From: an uncultured bacterium
Lineage (GTDB): Bacteria; Cyanobacteriota; Vampirovibrionia; Gastranaerophilales; Gastranaerophilaceae
Direction: 5' to 3'
DNA: 64,000 bases
Assembly: GCA_949298985.1 (NCBI GenBank)
Contig: CASFYV010000031.1
Coordinates: forward strand, 1 to 64,000
Shown: piece by piece, positions 16,544 to 25,326 of the stretch
How the letters are laid out: the number at the start of each line of letters is the position of its first letter
How positions within the stretch are numbered: the first letter of the stretch is position 1
Notes under the pieces: generated by a model
Told to the model about the DNA's origin: nothing
Databases searched by the model: none
Seen by the model: only the letters and a program-made list of their open reading frames with translations
Program-made: the position numbers and the translations under genes

Positions 16544-19108
16544 CTACATCTCTACCAGATTTTCATCAAAAAATTTAATTCTGGTTATCTCAAAGATCTG
16601 ATTTTGATTAAAAAGTTTAATCAAGTCATCCGCTCTCAATGGAGGAATATCAGAGCCTTGACCGGTTTTCAGACATATGAATAGATTTTCTTCTTCGAAC
16701 CTATAAGCTCTTATTGAATTTTTAAAATCTATTGTTTTTTCAAAACCTTTTTTGTTTTTCTTCGTTATTAAAATCTCACTCGAAGACAAAACTCTTTCTA
16801 CATCATACTTGAATTTTTCAAAATTGTAAAGATTATTCTCATTAGATTTCTTATATAAAGAAATTTTATATTCTGCCCAATGAGCAGCGATATCTACAGC
16901 TGTAGAATATCGCTCTATTTGCTTAACATCAACTATTTCAGCTCCTTGAGGTAAATTTTTATTCAAAATTTCTTTCACTTCATCTTCTTGCAGGTTATCA
17001 TATATTTCTATATCAACAAGTTCACCTTCACTTTGAACAAACAAAGGCAATGCTATCCCCATAGAAACTTTCATTGTAGGATTAAACCCTAATGTATATA
17101 CCATATTCAATTCACTTCGAGCCAAAACTTTATGGAAAGTGTTTTGCCAATCCAAGTGAGAAAAATATCTTAAAAGTCCTTTTTTAGTAACTTTTAAACG
17201 ATATCTATAAACTGGAACATTTGGATCTCTATGTGCGGTTGTAGGATCAGCGGGTTCAATATTTATAATTTTCTGAGCTTCATCTGATGCTATATAAGGT
17301 TTTGCCATAACCTTTTTAGTTTTTAAATTAGGACAAACTCCACAACTTACACACTTATTTTCACACGTTGGTTGGTGATTAAATTCGCAACTTTGAGAAA
17401 AAGCTTGCTTATATTCATCTTTGAGCCAATCTTTATTAATTCCAATATTTATAAAATCCCAAGGTAAATTGTCATCTAAAGAATACTCTTTCATCGCTAA
17501 TTGAGCTAAATCAAGCCCACATTCTTTAGCCGTTTCTGCCCATACATTTTTGTCAAAAAACTCTCCCCAAGCATCTAAATAACAACCTTTTTTATAAAGA
17601 GCTTCAATATACTTACAAAGATTTCTATCGCCTCTAGTTAAAGCTGCCTCAATTTGAGAAACAAATTTTTCATGATAATTAATTTTAAGCCCTTTTATAT
17701 GTTTTGTTTTTTCTTTTAAATATTTAATATGCTCACTTACTTTATCCAAATCCATTTGTGGACACCACTGAAACGGAGTAAATGGCTTTGGTACAAAAAT
17801 TGAGAGCGTACAAGTTATTTCAAAACCGTGTTTTAAATCTTTTTCCTTTTTTAGAAGTTTTGCACGATATTTAATTTTGCTTAAAAGTTCTGCCATTTCA
17901 TCCATATCTTCTAAAGTTTCAGTTGGAAGACCTGATATGAAATAGAATTTTATTCTAGACCAACCATTTTCATAAAGAGTCAATGCTGCATTTATAATTT
18001 GTTCCTCTGAAATATTTTTTTTAATAACATTTCTAAGTCTTTGACTACCGGCTTCTGGAGCCAAAGTCATCGCAGATTTTCTTACTGACTGAACTAAATT
18101 AGCTAATTCCAAGCTAAAGCCATCAATACGTTGACTTGGAAGAGAGACCGATATCTTCTTTTTATTAAAATCTAAAGATAACTCTTTTATAACTTCTTTA
18201 ATATTAGAATAATCATTAGAAGACAACGAAAGTAAAGAATATTCATCATATCCTGTATTTTTAACAAGCTCTTTAGTAATTTGAATAATATCTTCAGCAG
18301 AACGCTCTCTAACAGGCAATGTAACATGCCCTGGCTGACAAAATCTGCACATTCTACCACAGCCGCGTCTTATTTCAACAATAGCCCTATCATGAACTGA
18401 GCTAGAAAATGGTATAGGATAAGAAGTTGAAGCATTCTCTAATGTTAATTGAGAAATTCTCTTTTCAACACTACCTCCTAATTCTACATTCCAACACCCT
18501 TTAATCTTACATAATTCTTTTATACGTTCTTTTCTAGAAAGTCCTTTAGTTTTTTCTAAAACTTCACAAACTTCCACCATCATTTCTTCACCATCACCAA
18601 TACAAAAAACATCAATAAAATCAGCTAGTGGCAAAGGATTAAAGACACAAGGACCACCAGCAAAAACTATTGGTTCTTCGTCACTTCTATCAAGATTTTT
18701 AACAGAAATACCTGACATTTCAAGCATCTTTAAAACAGTCGGATAAGATAATTCGTACTGCAGAGAAAAACCAACACCATCAAAATCTTTTAAAGCTCTT
18801 TTTGACTCTACACCATATAAAAATTCAGGTTTAAAATCCGGTTCAGGCGCATAAGCCCTATCTGCCATAAATGGAGAAATATCTTCTGTATTATTCAACT
18901 TTCTTTTGTAAGAATTAACCCTATCATAAATAATTCTTACACCTAAATTACTTATTCCTATTTCATACTTGTCAGGAAATACAAACGCAAATCTTACCTT
19001 TGCAGAGTCAAAATCCTTATTAAAAGATAAAAACTCGCCTCCTACATACTGGTATGGCTTAGTCGCTTTATATAAAGCTTCATACTGATCTCTAAAAAAA
19101 CAATTCAT
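16544..19108 (-). CDS. B12-binding-type radical SAM protein fused to a DUF2344 domain
   Basis: An 854-residue fusion. The N-terminal part (about 1-240) resembles the B12-binding-like region of the TIGR03960 family, with DKYEIGISNLGVRIIYDR. The radical SAM core carries RRGCGRMCRFCQPGH (cysteines 250, 254, 257, a CxxxCxxC cluster). An extra cysteine group near residue 590, CENKCVSCGVCPN, could hold another metal site. From about 640 to the end is a DUF2344 (TIGR03936) domain with RYFSHLDWQNTFHKVLARSE and GFNPTMKVSMGIALPLF. In many bacteria these two families are separate neighbouring genes next to RNase G; here they are one protein, again beside the RNase gene. The substrate is unknown to me. 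Confidence 0.92.
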   Translation of the reverse strand: MNCFFRDQYEALYKATKPYQYVGGEFLSFNKDFDSAKVRFAFVFPDKYEIGISNLGVRIIYDRVNSYKRKLNNTEDISPFMADRAYAPEPDFKPEFLYGVESKRALKDFDGVGFSLQYELSYPTVLKMLEMSGISVKNLDRSDEEPIVFAGGPCVFNPLPLADFIDVFCIGDGEEMMVEVCEVLEKTKGLSRKERIKELCKIKGCWNVELGGSVEKRISQLTLENASTSYPIPFSSSVHDRAIVEIRRGCGRMCRFCQPGHVTLPVRERSAEDIIQITKELVKNTGYDEYSLLSLSSNDYSNIKEVIKELSLDFNKKKISVSLPSQRIDGFSLELANLVQSVRKSAMTLAPEAGSQRLRNVIKKNISEEQIINAALTLYENGWSRIKFYFISGLPTETLEDMDEMAELLSKIKYRAKLLKKEKDLKHGFEITCTLSIFVPKPFTPFQWCPQMDLDKVSEHIKYLKEKTKHIKGLKINYHEKFVSQIEAALTRGDRNLCKYIEALYKKGCYLDAWGEFFDKNVWAETAKECGLDLAQLAMKEYSLDDNLPWDFINIGINKDWLKDEYKQAFSQSCEFNHQPTCENKCVSCGVCPNLKTKKVMAKPYIASDEAQKIINIEPADPTTAHRDPNVPVYRYRLKVTKKGLLRYFSHLDWQNTFHKVLARSELNMVYTLGFNPTMKVSMGIALPLFVQSEGELVDIEIYDNLQEDEVKEILNKNLPQGAEIVDVKQIERYSTAVDIAAHWAEYKISLYKKSNENNLYNFEKFKYDVERVLSSSEILITKKNKKGFEKTIDFKNSIRAYRFEEENLFICLKTGQGSDIPPLRADDLIKLFNQNQIFEITRIKFFDENLVEM

Positions 19109-19137
19109 AAATTAATACTAGCACAAAAAAAGTAATA

Positions 19138-20709
19138 TTAAGATTTAGACTTATTTTGCTTATTCTTTAGTAAAAAGATAAAAGGTATAACTAAAATCAT
19201 TAAAAGTGCTAATACTGTAAACACATCAAAAAAAGCACTCAATCTAGCCTGTTGAAGTAAACTATTATATAAACTTCCTGCAGCCTTTCTTTCAGCAGTC
19301 GGAACAGAATAATATCTTAAAAATTTATCATTTAAAACAGATAATTTATATTGAAACATAGGATTATGTGGGGACAAATGCTCTACTAAATAATTTTGTC
19401 TCACTTGCGAAACTCTTGCAATAAAAGTTGCTGAAATAGAAGTTGCAACAGCTGTTATAATATTTTTAAATAAAGCATGTAAAGCAGCAGCATCAGCATT
19501 TTTAGTTGCAGGTAGAGTATTAAATGACAAAGCAGTAATTGGTACAAAAGCAGTAGGAACTCCTATACATAAAAGAATATTAGGTAAAACTATGCTTTCC
19601 ATAGAAGATGTTGGGTTCATTTGTGTAAGCATTAAAACTGATACTGCCATGATTAAAAAACCAATTGTCGCAAGAACACGACTTTCTACATATTTAGAAA
19701 CTTCTCCAACAACAAGTAATCCAATAAAACAAATAATAGCTCTTGGAAACATTGCCAAACCCGACATAGATGGACTATAACCTAAAAGACTTTGTACAAA
19801 CATAGGAACTAAAAGCAAAGTCGAATAAATCATAATATTAATAAAAGAACTCGCAATCGTTCCAAACAAAAAATTTCTATCTTTAAAAACTCTAATATCA
19901 ATAACAGGATATTTATATTCAAGCTCCCAAACATAAAAGAAAACAAATGAAAATATACAAATTCCTGTAAGCCAACAAATCCAAGTTTCATCAAACCAAT
20001 TATGTTGTTGACCTTTGTCTAAAACAATTTGCATACAAGCCATTGCTATAACTATAGAAACATATCCTATAATATCAAACTTTTTATTATACTTTTGCTT
20101 AACAGGTTTTTCATTCGGAACTAAGAATTTAACCAAAATCATAGATAAAATAGAAAGAGGTATGTTAACAATAAAAATCCATTGCCAAGAATAATTATCA
20201 GTCAAATACCCTCCAATAAAAGGTCCTGCAAGAGGCGAAAACATCGCAGCAACTCCAAACAAACCCATTGCAACACCTCTCTGCTCAGTAGGAAAAACTT
20301 CTAATAAAACTGCTTGACACAAAGGTAATATACAGCCGCTTCCAATACCTTGAACCAGTCTTGCTAGTATTAATGCTTGCAAATTAGGAGCTAACACACA
20401 CATCAAACATCCAAGGGCAAAAACCGCAATACTATACAAAAATAAAAGTTTTTTCCCTATAAGTTTAACTAAATAACCTGTAACAGGTAACATTAACCCA
20501 CCTGATATAATATAACAAGTAATAACAGTATTTGATTCATATTGAGTAGCACCATAAAACCCAGCAATATGAGGTTGACTTACGTTTGTTCCTGAAGAAG
20601 CTGCTAACGCTAAAAATGAAGGTAGCAAAACAGCAATTGCTATTATATAAGGATTTATTTTCTTCTCATTTTCAACTTTATCTTCTAACAAAGCAACTTC
20701 ATCAGACAT
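19138..20709 (-). CDS. emrB: EmrB/QacA-type multidrug efflux permease (MFS, DHA2 family)
   Basis: A 523-residue major-facilitator permease with about 14 predicted helices. The antiporter motif C region is LAGPFIGGYLTDNYSWQWIF near residue 160, preceded by LARLVQGIGSGCILPLCQAV, both typical of proton-drug antiporters of the DHA2 group. It is the last gene of the minus-strand operon marR-emrA-emrB, 44 bases after emrA. With EmrA and a TolC-like channel it would export hydrophobic compounds directly across both membranes. The individual substrate is not predictable. Confidence 0.92.
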   Translation of the reverse strand: MSDEVALLEDKVENEKKINPYIIAIAVLLPSFLALAASSGTNVSQPHIAGFYGATQYESNTVITCYIISGGLMLPVTGYLVKLIGKKLLFLYSIAVFALGCLMCVLAPNLQALILARLVQGIGSGCILPLCQAVLLEVFPTEQRGVAMGLFGVAAMFSPLAGPFIGGYLTDNYSWQWIFIVNIPLSILSMILVKFLVPNEKPVKQKYNKKFDIIGYVSIVIAMACMQIVLDKGQQHNWFDETWICWLTGICIFSFVFFYVWELEYKYPVIDIRVFKDRNFLFGTIASSFINIMIYSTLLLVPMFVQSLLGYSPSMSGLAMFPRAIICFIGLLVVGEVSKYVESRVLATIGFLIMAVSVLMLTQMNPTSSMESIVLPNILLCIGVPTAFVPITALSFNTLPATKNADAAALHALFKNIITAVATSISATFIARVSQVRQNYLVEHLSPHNPMFQYKLSVLNDKFLRYYSVPTAERKAAGSLYNSLLQQARLSAFFDVFTVLALLMILVIPFIFLLKNKQNKSKS

Positions 20710-20753
20710 TTACATATCTCCAACCATGTTTTAGACTAGTGTAAATCTTAACA

Positions 20754-21845
20754 TTATTTTATTTTAACCTTTGGAACAACAGACATGCCAGGTACGATAT
20801 TATAACTTGAAATATCTTCGTCAAATACAATTTTTACAGGGACTCTTTGAACAATCTTTACATAACTTCCAACTGCATTTTCGGGAGGAAATAAGCTTGA
20901 TTTTGCCCCTGTTGCTCTTTGGATACTTTCAACATGTCCTTTAAAACGTTTACTTGAAAAAGTATCAATTTTTATACTTACAGGTTGCCCCTCTTTCATA
21001 TTAGTAATTTGTATTTCTTTAAAATTAGCAACAACCCAGACTTGATTTGGTACAATACTCATTAACGGTTGTCCAACTTTTACATAATTACCCTTCTCAA
21101 CGCTTCTTGCAGAAATCTTACCTCCTTGAGGAGCATATATTTTTGTATATTCTAAATCTAACTTTGCTCTTTCAACTTCTGCCTCTAATCTTTTTATTAA
21201 CGCTTCATCAGCTTGAGTTTTAGCTTTTCCGGAATCAAGTGCATGCATATATGCTTTAGAACTCTCTTGAGAAGCATTATAATTAGCTTGAGCTACCTCT
21301 AAAGCTGTTTTACTCTTTTCAAAATCCTGTTTTGAAACAATTCCATCTTTGTACAATTCCTGATATCTTGCAAAATCTTTTTCTGCAAAATCTAAAGAAG
21401 AAGATGCAGAAGAAATATCTTCAAATGACTTATTAACTCTTGAAGCACTTTCATCAACTTGTTTTTCAGAAATATTTAAACCAGCTTTTGCCTCCGCTAA
21501 TTTTGCTTCTGCTTGAGCCAATGCAACTTCAAAATCTTTAGGATCTAATTCTAACAATAATTGTCCTGCTTTAACTTCTTGGTTATCATCTACCAATAAA
21601 TTTATAACAGGAGCCGAAACTCTTGGAGCAACTGATACTAAACGTCCTTCAACAAAAGCATCATCTGTTGATTGAAAATATGTGGAATGAATAGCTGCAT
21701 ATATTCCTAATAACGTTAATATAATTGCTGTTATTGTAGGAACTATTACACGTTTCTTTTTATATTCCGGACGTCTTTTTTTTAATCTTTTCTTCGCTTC
21801 TTTTATAAATTCTTCATCATGTTTATCTTCATGCCTCTTAGCCAT
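20754..21845 (-). CDS. emrA: EmrA/HlyD-type membrane fusion (periplasmic adaptor) protein
   Basis: A 363-residue adaptor. A basic cytoplasmic N-terminus is followed by one transmembrane helix at about 34-55 (VIVPTITAIILTLLGIYAA). The biotinyl-lipoyl-like hairpin begins with STDDAFVEGRLVSVAPRVSA and closes with KISARSVEKGNYVKVGQPL near 245. Between them is a long alpha-helical coiled coil (about 100-215). The C-terminal beta-barrel has NFKEIQITNMKEGQPVSIKI. The start is 8 bases after the marR stop. It links the EmrB permease to an outer-membrane channel. Confidence 0.93.
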   Translation of the reverse strand: MAKRHEDKHDEEFIKEAKKRLKKRRPEYKKKRVIVPTITAIILTLLGIYAAIHSTYFQSTDDAFVEGRLVSVAPRVSAPVINLLVDDNQEVKAGQLLLELDPKDFEVALAQAEAKLAEAKAGLNISEKQVDESASRVNKSFEDISSASSSLDFAEKDFARYQELYKDGIVSKQDFEKSKTALEVAQANYNASQESSKAYMHALDSGKAKTQADEALIKRLEAEVERAKLDLEYTKIYAPQGGKISARSVEKGNYVKVGQPLMSIVPNQVWVVANFKEIQITNMKEGQPVSIKIDTFSSKRFKGHVESIQRATGAKSSLFPPENAVGSYVKIVQRVPVKIVFDEDISSYNIVPGMSVVPKVKIK

Positions 21846-21853
21846 AATCTCAC

Positions 21854-22312
21854 CTAAATCTGTAATATTGTCTTTTCTTTTAAATTTTCTTCAATTTTAT
21901 CTAACACTTTTAAAAAATTATCAACTTCTTGTTCTGTTAACCCATCTACAGATGTATCCCAAATTTTTAAAATAGTTGGTAACAATTTTTCACAAACATC
22001 TTTACCTTCTTGAGTTATATATAATTTTTTTACTTGTCTGCCTTCTGTTTCTAATGAAGATTTCAAATATCCTTTTTCTTCCAATATAGAAACAATTCTT
22101 GTAATATTAGGTCTGTCTTTATAAGTAATATTCGCAAGTTGCCTTAAATACATTCCATTATTTTCCTTTAATGCATTTAAAACCGTAAATTGCTCCGGTC
22201 GAAGTTCGCAACCGTCTTTTACAAAACTTTGTATCGCAAAAACTTTAGACAAAAGTCCTGCTCTTGAAATTCGCATTCCTATTTTTTGTTTTAATAAAAT
22301 TTCTTGTTTCAT
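21854..22312 (-). CDS. MarR-family transcriptional regulator of the efflux operon
   Basis: A 152-residue winged-helix regulator. The DNA-binding region includes LRQLANITYKDRPNITRIVS and the wing SILEEKGYLKSSLETEGRQ; a C-terminal dimerisation helix follows. The frame runs upstream to 22366, but the extra 18 residues would be read through the palindrome at 22320-22343, so the ATG at 22312 is preferred. Its Shine-Dalgarno is weak. It heads the operon with emrA and emrB. By analogy with EmrR/MprA it probably represses its own operon and possibly the divergent tolC-like gene by binding the adjacent palindrome until a ligand is bound. Confidence 0.9.
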   Translation of the reverse strand: MKQEILLKQKIGMRISRAGLLSKVFAIQSFVKDGCELRPEQFTVLNALKENNGMYLRQLANITYKDRPNITRIVSILEEKGYLKSSLETEGRQVKKLYITQEGKDVCEKLLPTILKIWDTSVDGLTEQEVDNFLKVLDKIEENLKEKTILQI

Positions 22313-22319
22313 AATTTTT

Positions 22320-22343
22320 CTTGTGTTATTATAATAACACAAG
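22320..22343. promoter_or_regulatory. Perfect 24-bp palindrome, likely MarR operator over divergent promoters
   Basis: The half site CTTGTGTTATTA is followed immediately by its exact reverse complement TAATAACACAAG. TATAAT sequences on both strands lie at its centre (plus strand 22330-22335), so a bound dimer would cover the -10 elements of both marR and the tolC-like gene. Length, symmetry and position are typical of MarR operators. Confidence 0.8.
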
Positions 22344-22359
22344 AAGGATAAGTGTAAAG

Positions 22360-23724
22360 ATGACATTTAAAAAATTTTTAACTATATTAATTATACTAGC
22401 TGGCATGAATTCAGTAATAGCTAAAGAAGCTACTATAAATAAACTTGATTATATCAATTTAAATTGGTGGAAAAATTATAATGATGAAATATTAATTAAC
22501 CATTTACAAACACTTTATAATAATAATCATGATTTAAAAATTGCAGCATATAATACAAAACAAGCTGAAGAAAATATTAGATTGATTGGATCTAATCAAC
22601 TTCCGCAAGTAGGTTTTGACGGACGTTTTTCAAGAGTAATGAGCGGCCCTCAGACAGAATTTGGTTCAGTAATAATTCCTGAATATTCACAAAATGAGCT
22701 TTTTATGCCTCTTAGAGCTGCTTATGAAATTGATATTTGGGGACAAAATTATTTAAATAGAAAAAGTGCCAAAAAACAAAAAGAAATGATTGCTGAACAA
22801 GAACGAGCAACTTATATATATTTAACATCAAGTTTTTGTGCTAATTATTACAATCTAATTAAAGCCGATGAAACTGAAAAAATCTTAAAAGAAATTGTTT
22901 CTATTGAAACAGAAATAGTAAAAATGACCGAAAAAAAATATAATGCAGGCCTAGCTCCAATAAATGAACTATTAAATGAAAAACAAATTTTGGTAAAATT
23001 TGAACAAGATTTAAATAAGATAAAAGAAAATAGAAAAATTATAAATAATGAACTAGTGACATTACTTGCTTTAAAAACTGATAAAGAAATAGAACATTCT
23101 GATTATAATACTATTTCATATCCAAATACTCCAGATAGTCTATCTATGACAATAATTAAATATCGTCCGGATTTAATAAGTTCAGAAAAGTACGCACAAA
23201 AGGCGGGTTTGGATGTAAAAGTTGCTAAAAGAGATTTTTTACCAAAATTCTTTTTATACGGAAATATTGGGTTTAATGCTTATCGCTGGAATAGAATGTT
23301 TGCAAATGAAACTTTTTTATCCAATATAGGTATAGCTCCTAGTTGGGATATTTTTACTGGTGGGGCTAAATTAGCTAGATTTAGAATAAATAAATATGAA
23401 TATAAAAAAGCTGTTGAAAAATATGAAAAAACAGTTCTTACATCTATTCAAGAAATAAATGATGCACTTATTGAAACAAAAACAGCAAAAGCAAATCTTT
23501 TAAAATCAAATGAAGAATTGGCTTTGGAAAATGAGAAACATCAAAATACTGAAAAGCAATTTAACGTCGGCGATATTTCAAAACTTCAAGAATTGAAATC
23601 TCAACTTGCATTATTATTGATAGAACAAAAAAATATAACATATAAAATCAACAGCGTTATATCAACAATATCTTTATATAACGCTGTTGGTGGAATTGAT
23701 TATACTAAAGAGGAAAATCTTTAG
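22360..23724 (+). CDS. TolC/NodT-type outer-membrane efflux protein
   Basis: A 454-residue outer-membrane channel. The ATG at 22360 is chosen over a TTG at 22321 because AAGGAT precedes it and it begins the signal peptide MTFKKFLTILIILAGMNSVI. The mature N-terminus, LNWWKNYNDEILINHLQTLY, is the usual start of NodT-family channels, but no lipobox cysteine is seen. Two TolC repeats follow, with QLPQVGFDGRFSR near 85 and YRPDLISSEKYAQKAGLDVK near 270. It is divergent from marR-emrA-emrB across the shared palindrome, completing a three-part pump. Its stop codon overlaps the convergent thioredoxin-like gene by four bases. Confidence 0.9.
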   Translation: MTFKKFLTILIILAGMNSVIAKEATINKLDYINLNWWKNYNDEILINHLQTLYNNNHDLKIAAYNTKQAEENIRLIGSNQLPQVGFDGRFSRVMSGPQTEFGSVIIPEYSQNELFMPLRAAYEIDIWGQNYLNRKSAKKQKEMIAEQERATYIYLTSSFCANYYNLIKADETEKILKEIVSIETEIVKMTEKKYNAGLAPINELLNEKQILVKFEQDLNKIKENRKIINNELVTLLALKTDKEIEHSDYNTISYPNTPDSLSMTIIKYRPDLISSEKYAQKAGLDVKVAKRDFLPKFFLYGNIGFNAYRWNRMFANETFLSNIGIAPSWDIFTGGAKLARFRINKYEYKKAVEKYEKTVLTSIQEINDALIETKTAKANLLKSNEELALENEKHQNTEKQFNVGDISKLQELKSQLALLLIEQKNITYKINSVISTISLYNAVGGIDYTKEENL

Positions 23725-24098
23725 TTCGCAAACATATTTAACTTTTCTGAAAAACAAGCAGAATCAATTATACAATTGTATTGAAGATATCTGGAAACTT
23801 TTCCACCATCTTTAAACAATAAAACATATGGTAAATTTGGATAAATATGGTAACGTTTATTAAAAACTTTTGCATCATTTGAAGCGATATCTAATTTTAC
23901 AAAATTATATTTATCAGAATAATTTTGTTCCATATTATTAAAAACAGAATTAACATTCGCTAAATTATCTGCCCAATTAGCATAAATTAAAAGAGCCATT
24001 GGTTTAGAATCAGAAAGAGCTTGTTCGTAAGTTAAAGCTTTTACAATACCGGTTGATACAGTTAATAATAACAATAATGATATAAATAATTTTTTCAT
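23721..24098 (-). CDS. Periplasmic thioredoxin-fold protein lacking the CxxC active site
   Basis: A 125-residue protein with a signal peptide (MKKLFISLLLLLTVSTGIVK, cleavage near 21). The core follows thioredoxin: PMALLIYANWADNLANV corresponds to the strand before the WCxxC motif, FVKLDIASNDAKVFNKRYHI to the next beta-alpha unit, and YPNLPYVLLFKDGG carries the cis-proline. The two active-site cysteine positions are A43 and L46, so dithiol redox chemistry is not possible there. Two cysteines remain near the C-terminus (YNCIIDSACF). It lies 71 bases after fabI and beyond its terminator. Confidence 0.8.
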   Translation of the reverse strand: MKKLFISLLLLLTVSTGIVKALTYEQALSDSKPMALLIYANWADNLANVNSVFNNMEQNYSDKYNFVKLDIASNDAKVFNKRYHIYPNLPYVLLFKDGGKVSRYLQYNCIIDSACFSEKLNMFAN

Positions 24099-24122
24099 AA
24101 ATTAAATCCTTATTAAAATTAC

Positions 24123-24156
24123 ATAAAAGAGCCGGATTTATTTTTATAAATCCGGC
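24123..24156 (-). terminator. Intrinsic terminator after fabI
   Basis: On the minus strand GCCGGATTTAT and ATAAATCCGGC (24156-24146 and 24141-24131) pair perfectly over 11 bases around a 4-base loop, followed by TCTTTTAT. Confidence 0.8.
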
Positions 24157-24169
24157 AATAAATCAAATA

Positions 24170-24973
24170 TTATTCAGCTTTTGATAAAACATCCATTTCT
24201 TCAGCAGAAGCGTAAGCAGAATGGCAACCACAATCACAATAGATAACTTCACCAGTAGTTCCGCTTGATAAATCAGAAGCTAAATAAAGCCCAGCTCTTC
24301 CAACATCATCCAAAGAAACATTCTTTTTCATCGGTGCTCTCATTACAGCTGCTTTTAACATTTTAGAAAAACCGCTAATACCCATTGAAGCAAGTGTTTT
24401 AACAGGACCTGATGATAGACAATTAACTCTTATTCCTTTAGGACCTAAATCAACTGCCAAGAATCTCATTGCAGATTCTAAAGCTGCTTTTGCAACTCCC
24501 ATTACATTATAACTTGGTACAGAAAGCACAGAACCTAAATAAGTTAAAGCGAATATTGAACTTCCTTCATTCATAATAGGTTCAGCATGGCGACATACTG
24601 AAACTAAAGAGTAAGCACTAACACCTAATGCTATATCCCAACCTTCTTTAGAAGTGTCAACAAATCTTCCCATTAAATCTTCTTTTGGTGCAAATGCTAC
24701 AGCATGAACAACAAAATCTAATTTACCATATATTTTTTCACATTCTTTAAAAACTGCCTCAACTTCTTCTTCTTTAGTTACATCACAAGACATAATTAAC
24801 TTAGAATTCATATCTTCAGCAATAGGACGAACTCTTTTTTCCATTGCTTCTCCAGCATAAGTAAAAGCAATATCAGCGCCTGCTTCATATAATTGTTTTG
24901 CTATTGCATAAGCTATTCCGTGGGTATTGGAAACACCGAAGATTACCCCTTTTTTCCCTTTCATTAAATCCAT
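24170..24973 (-). CDS. fabI: Enoyl-[acyl-carrier-protein] reductase (NADH)
   Basis: FabI reduces the trans-2-enoyl-ACP double bond, the last step of each fatty-acid elongation cycle. The 267-residue short-chain dehydrogenase begins with the cofactor loop GVIFGVSNTHGIAYAIA (about 9-25). The FabI-specific active site has LTYLGS with Y145 and SYNVMGVAKAALE with Y155 and K162 (Y-x6-K spacing), and the substrate-binding part shows GPVKTLASMGISGFSKML. The sequence is of the triclosan-sensitive FabI type rather than FabK, FabL or FabV. Shine-Dalgarno AGGAG. It is probably monocistronic, with its own terminator downstream. Confidence 0.97.
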   Translation of the reverse strand: MDLMKGKKGVIFGVSNTHGIAYAIAKQLYEAGADIAFTYAGEAMEKRVRPIAEDMNSKLIMSCDVTKEEEVEAVFKECEKIYGKLDFVVHAVAFAPKEDLMGRFVDTSKEGWDIALGVSAYSLVSVCRHAEPIMNEGSSIFALTYLGSVLSVPSYNVMGVAKAALESAMRFLAVDLGPKGIRVNCLSSGPVKTLASMGISGFSKMLKAAVMRAPMKKNVSLDDVGRAGLYLASDLSSGTTGEVIYCDCGCHSAYASAEEMDVLSKAE

Positions 24974-25053
24974 AATTAAACTCCTCTTTATCTTAAATAC
25001 TATATTAGAGTAACAAAAAAATGATATGAAATCAATAAAACTTTACGGATAAT

Positions 25054-25078
25054 AAAAAGAGCTTGATTTATCAAGCTC
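25054..25078 (-). terminator. Intrinsic terminator 250 bases downstream of mfd
   Basis: On the minus strand GAGCTTGA (25078-25071) pairs with TCAAGCTC (25066-25059) around a TAAA loop, followed by TTTTTATT. It either ends the murA-mfd operon after a long 3' untranslated region or ends a separate RNA starting in the gap. Confidence 0.8.
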
Positions 25079-25326
25079 ACATATAAGTACATATCCCAAT
25101 CAACATTTTATACTTTTATTATCTACATTAAAATATTTCTACCTTTTATAAAAATACTTAATATAAAATTTAAATATTTAATTATAAAGCCCTAATCAAA
25201 CGGAAAGTTTGTTTTAATTTATTAACTAACTATATATTAACACATACCCTCGTATACAAACATTATAGAACATACTAATAAAATTTACAGTATTATTTTT
25301 GATTTTTTTACAAATATTTACAAGTG
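25079..25326. other. Non-coding gap between mfd and its downstream terminator
   Basis: No reading frame with a plausible ribosome-binding site was found on either strand. The minus strand contains a TATAAT at 25267-25262 with a poor -35, and a small CAAAC/GTTTG hairpin near 25196-25210. The rest is very AT-rich. It may be a 3' untranslated region or hold a small RNA of about 200 bases that ends at the terminator 25054-25078. Confidence 0.4.
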
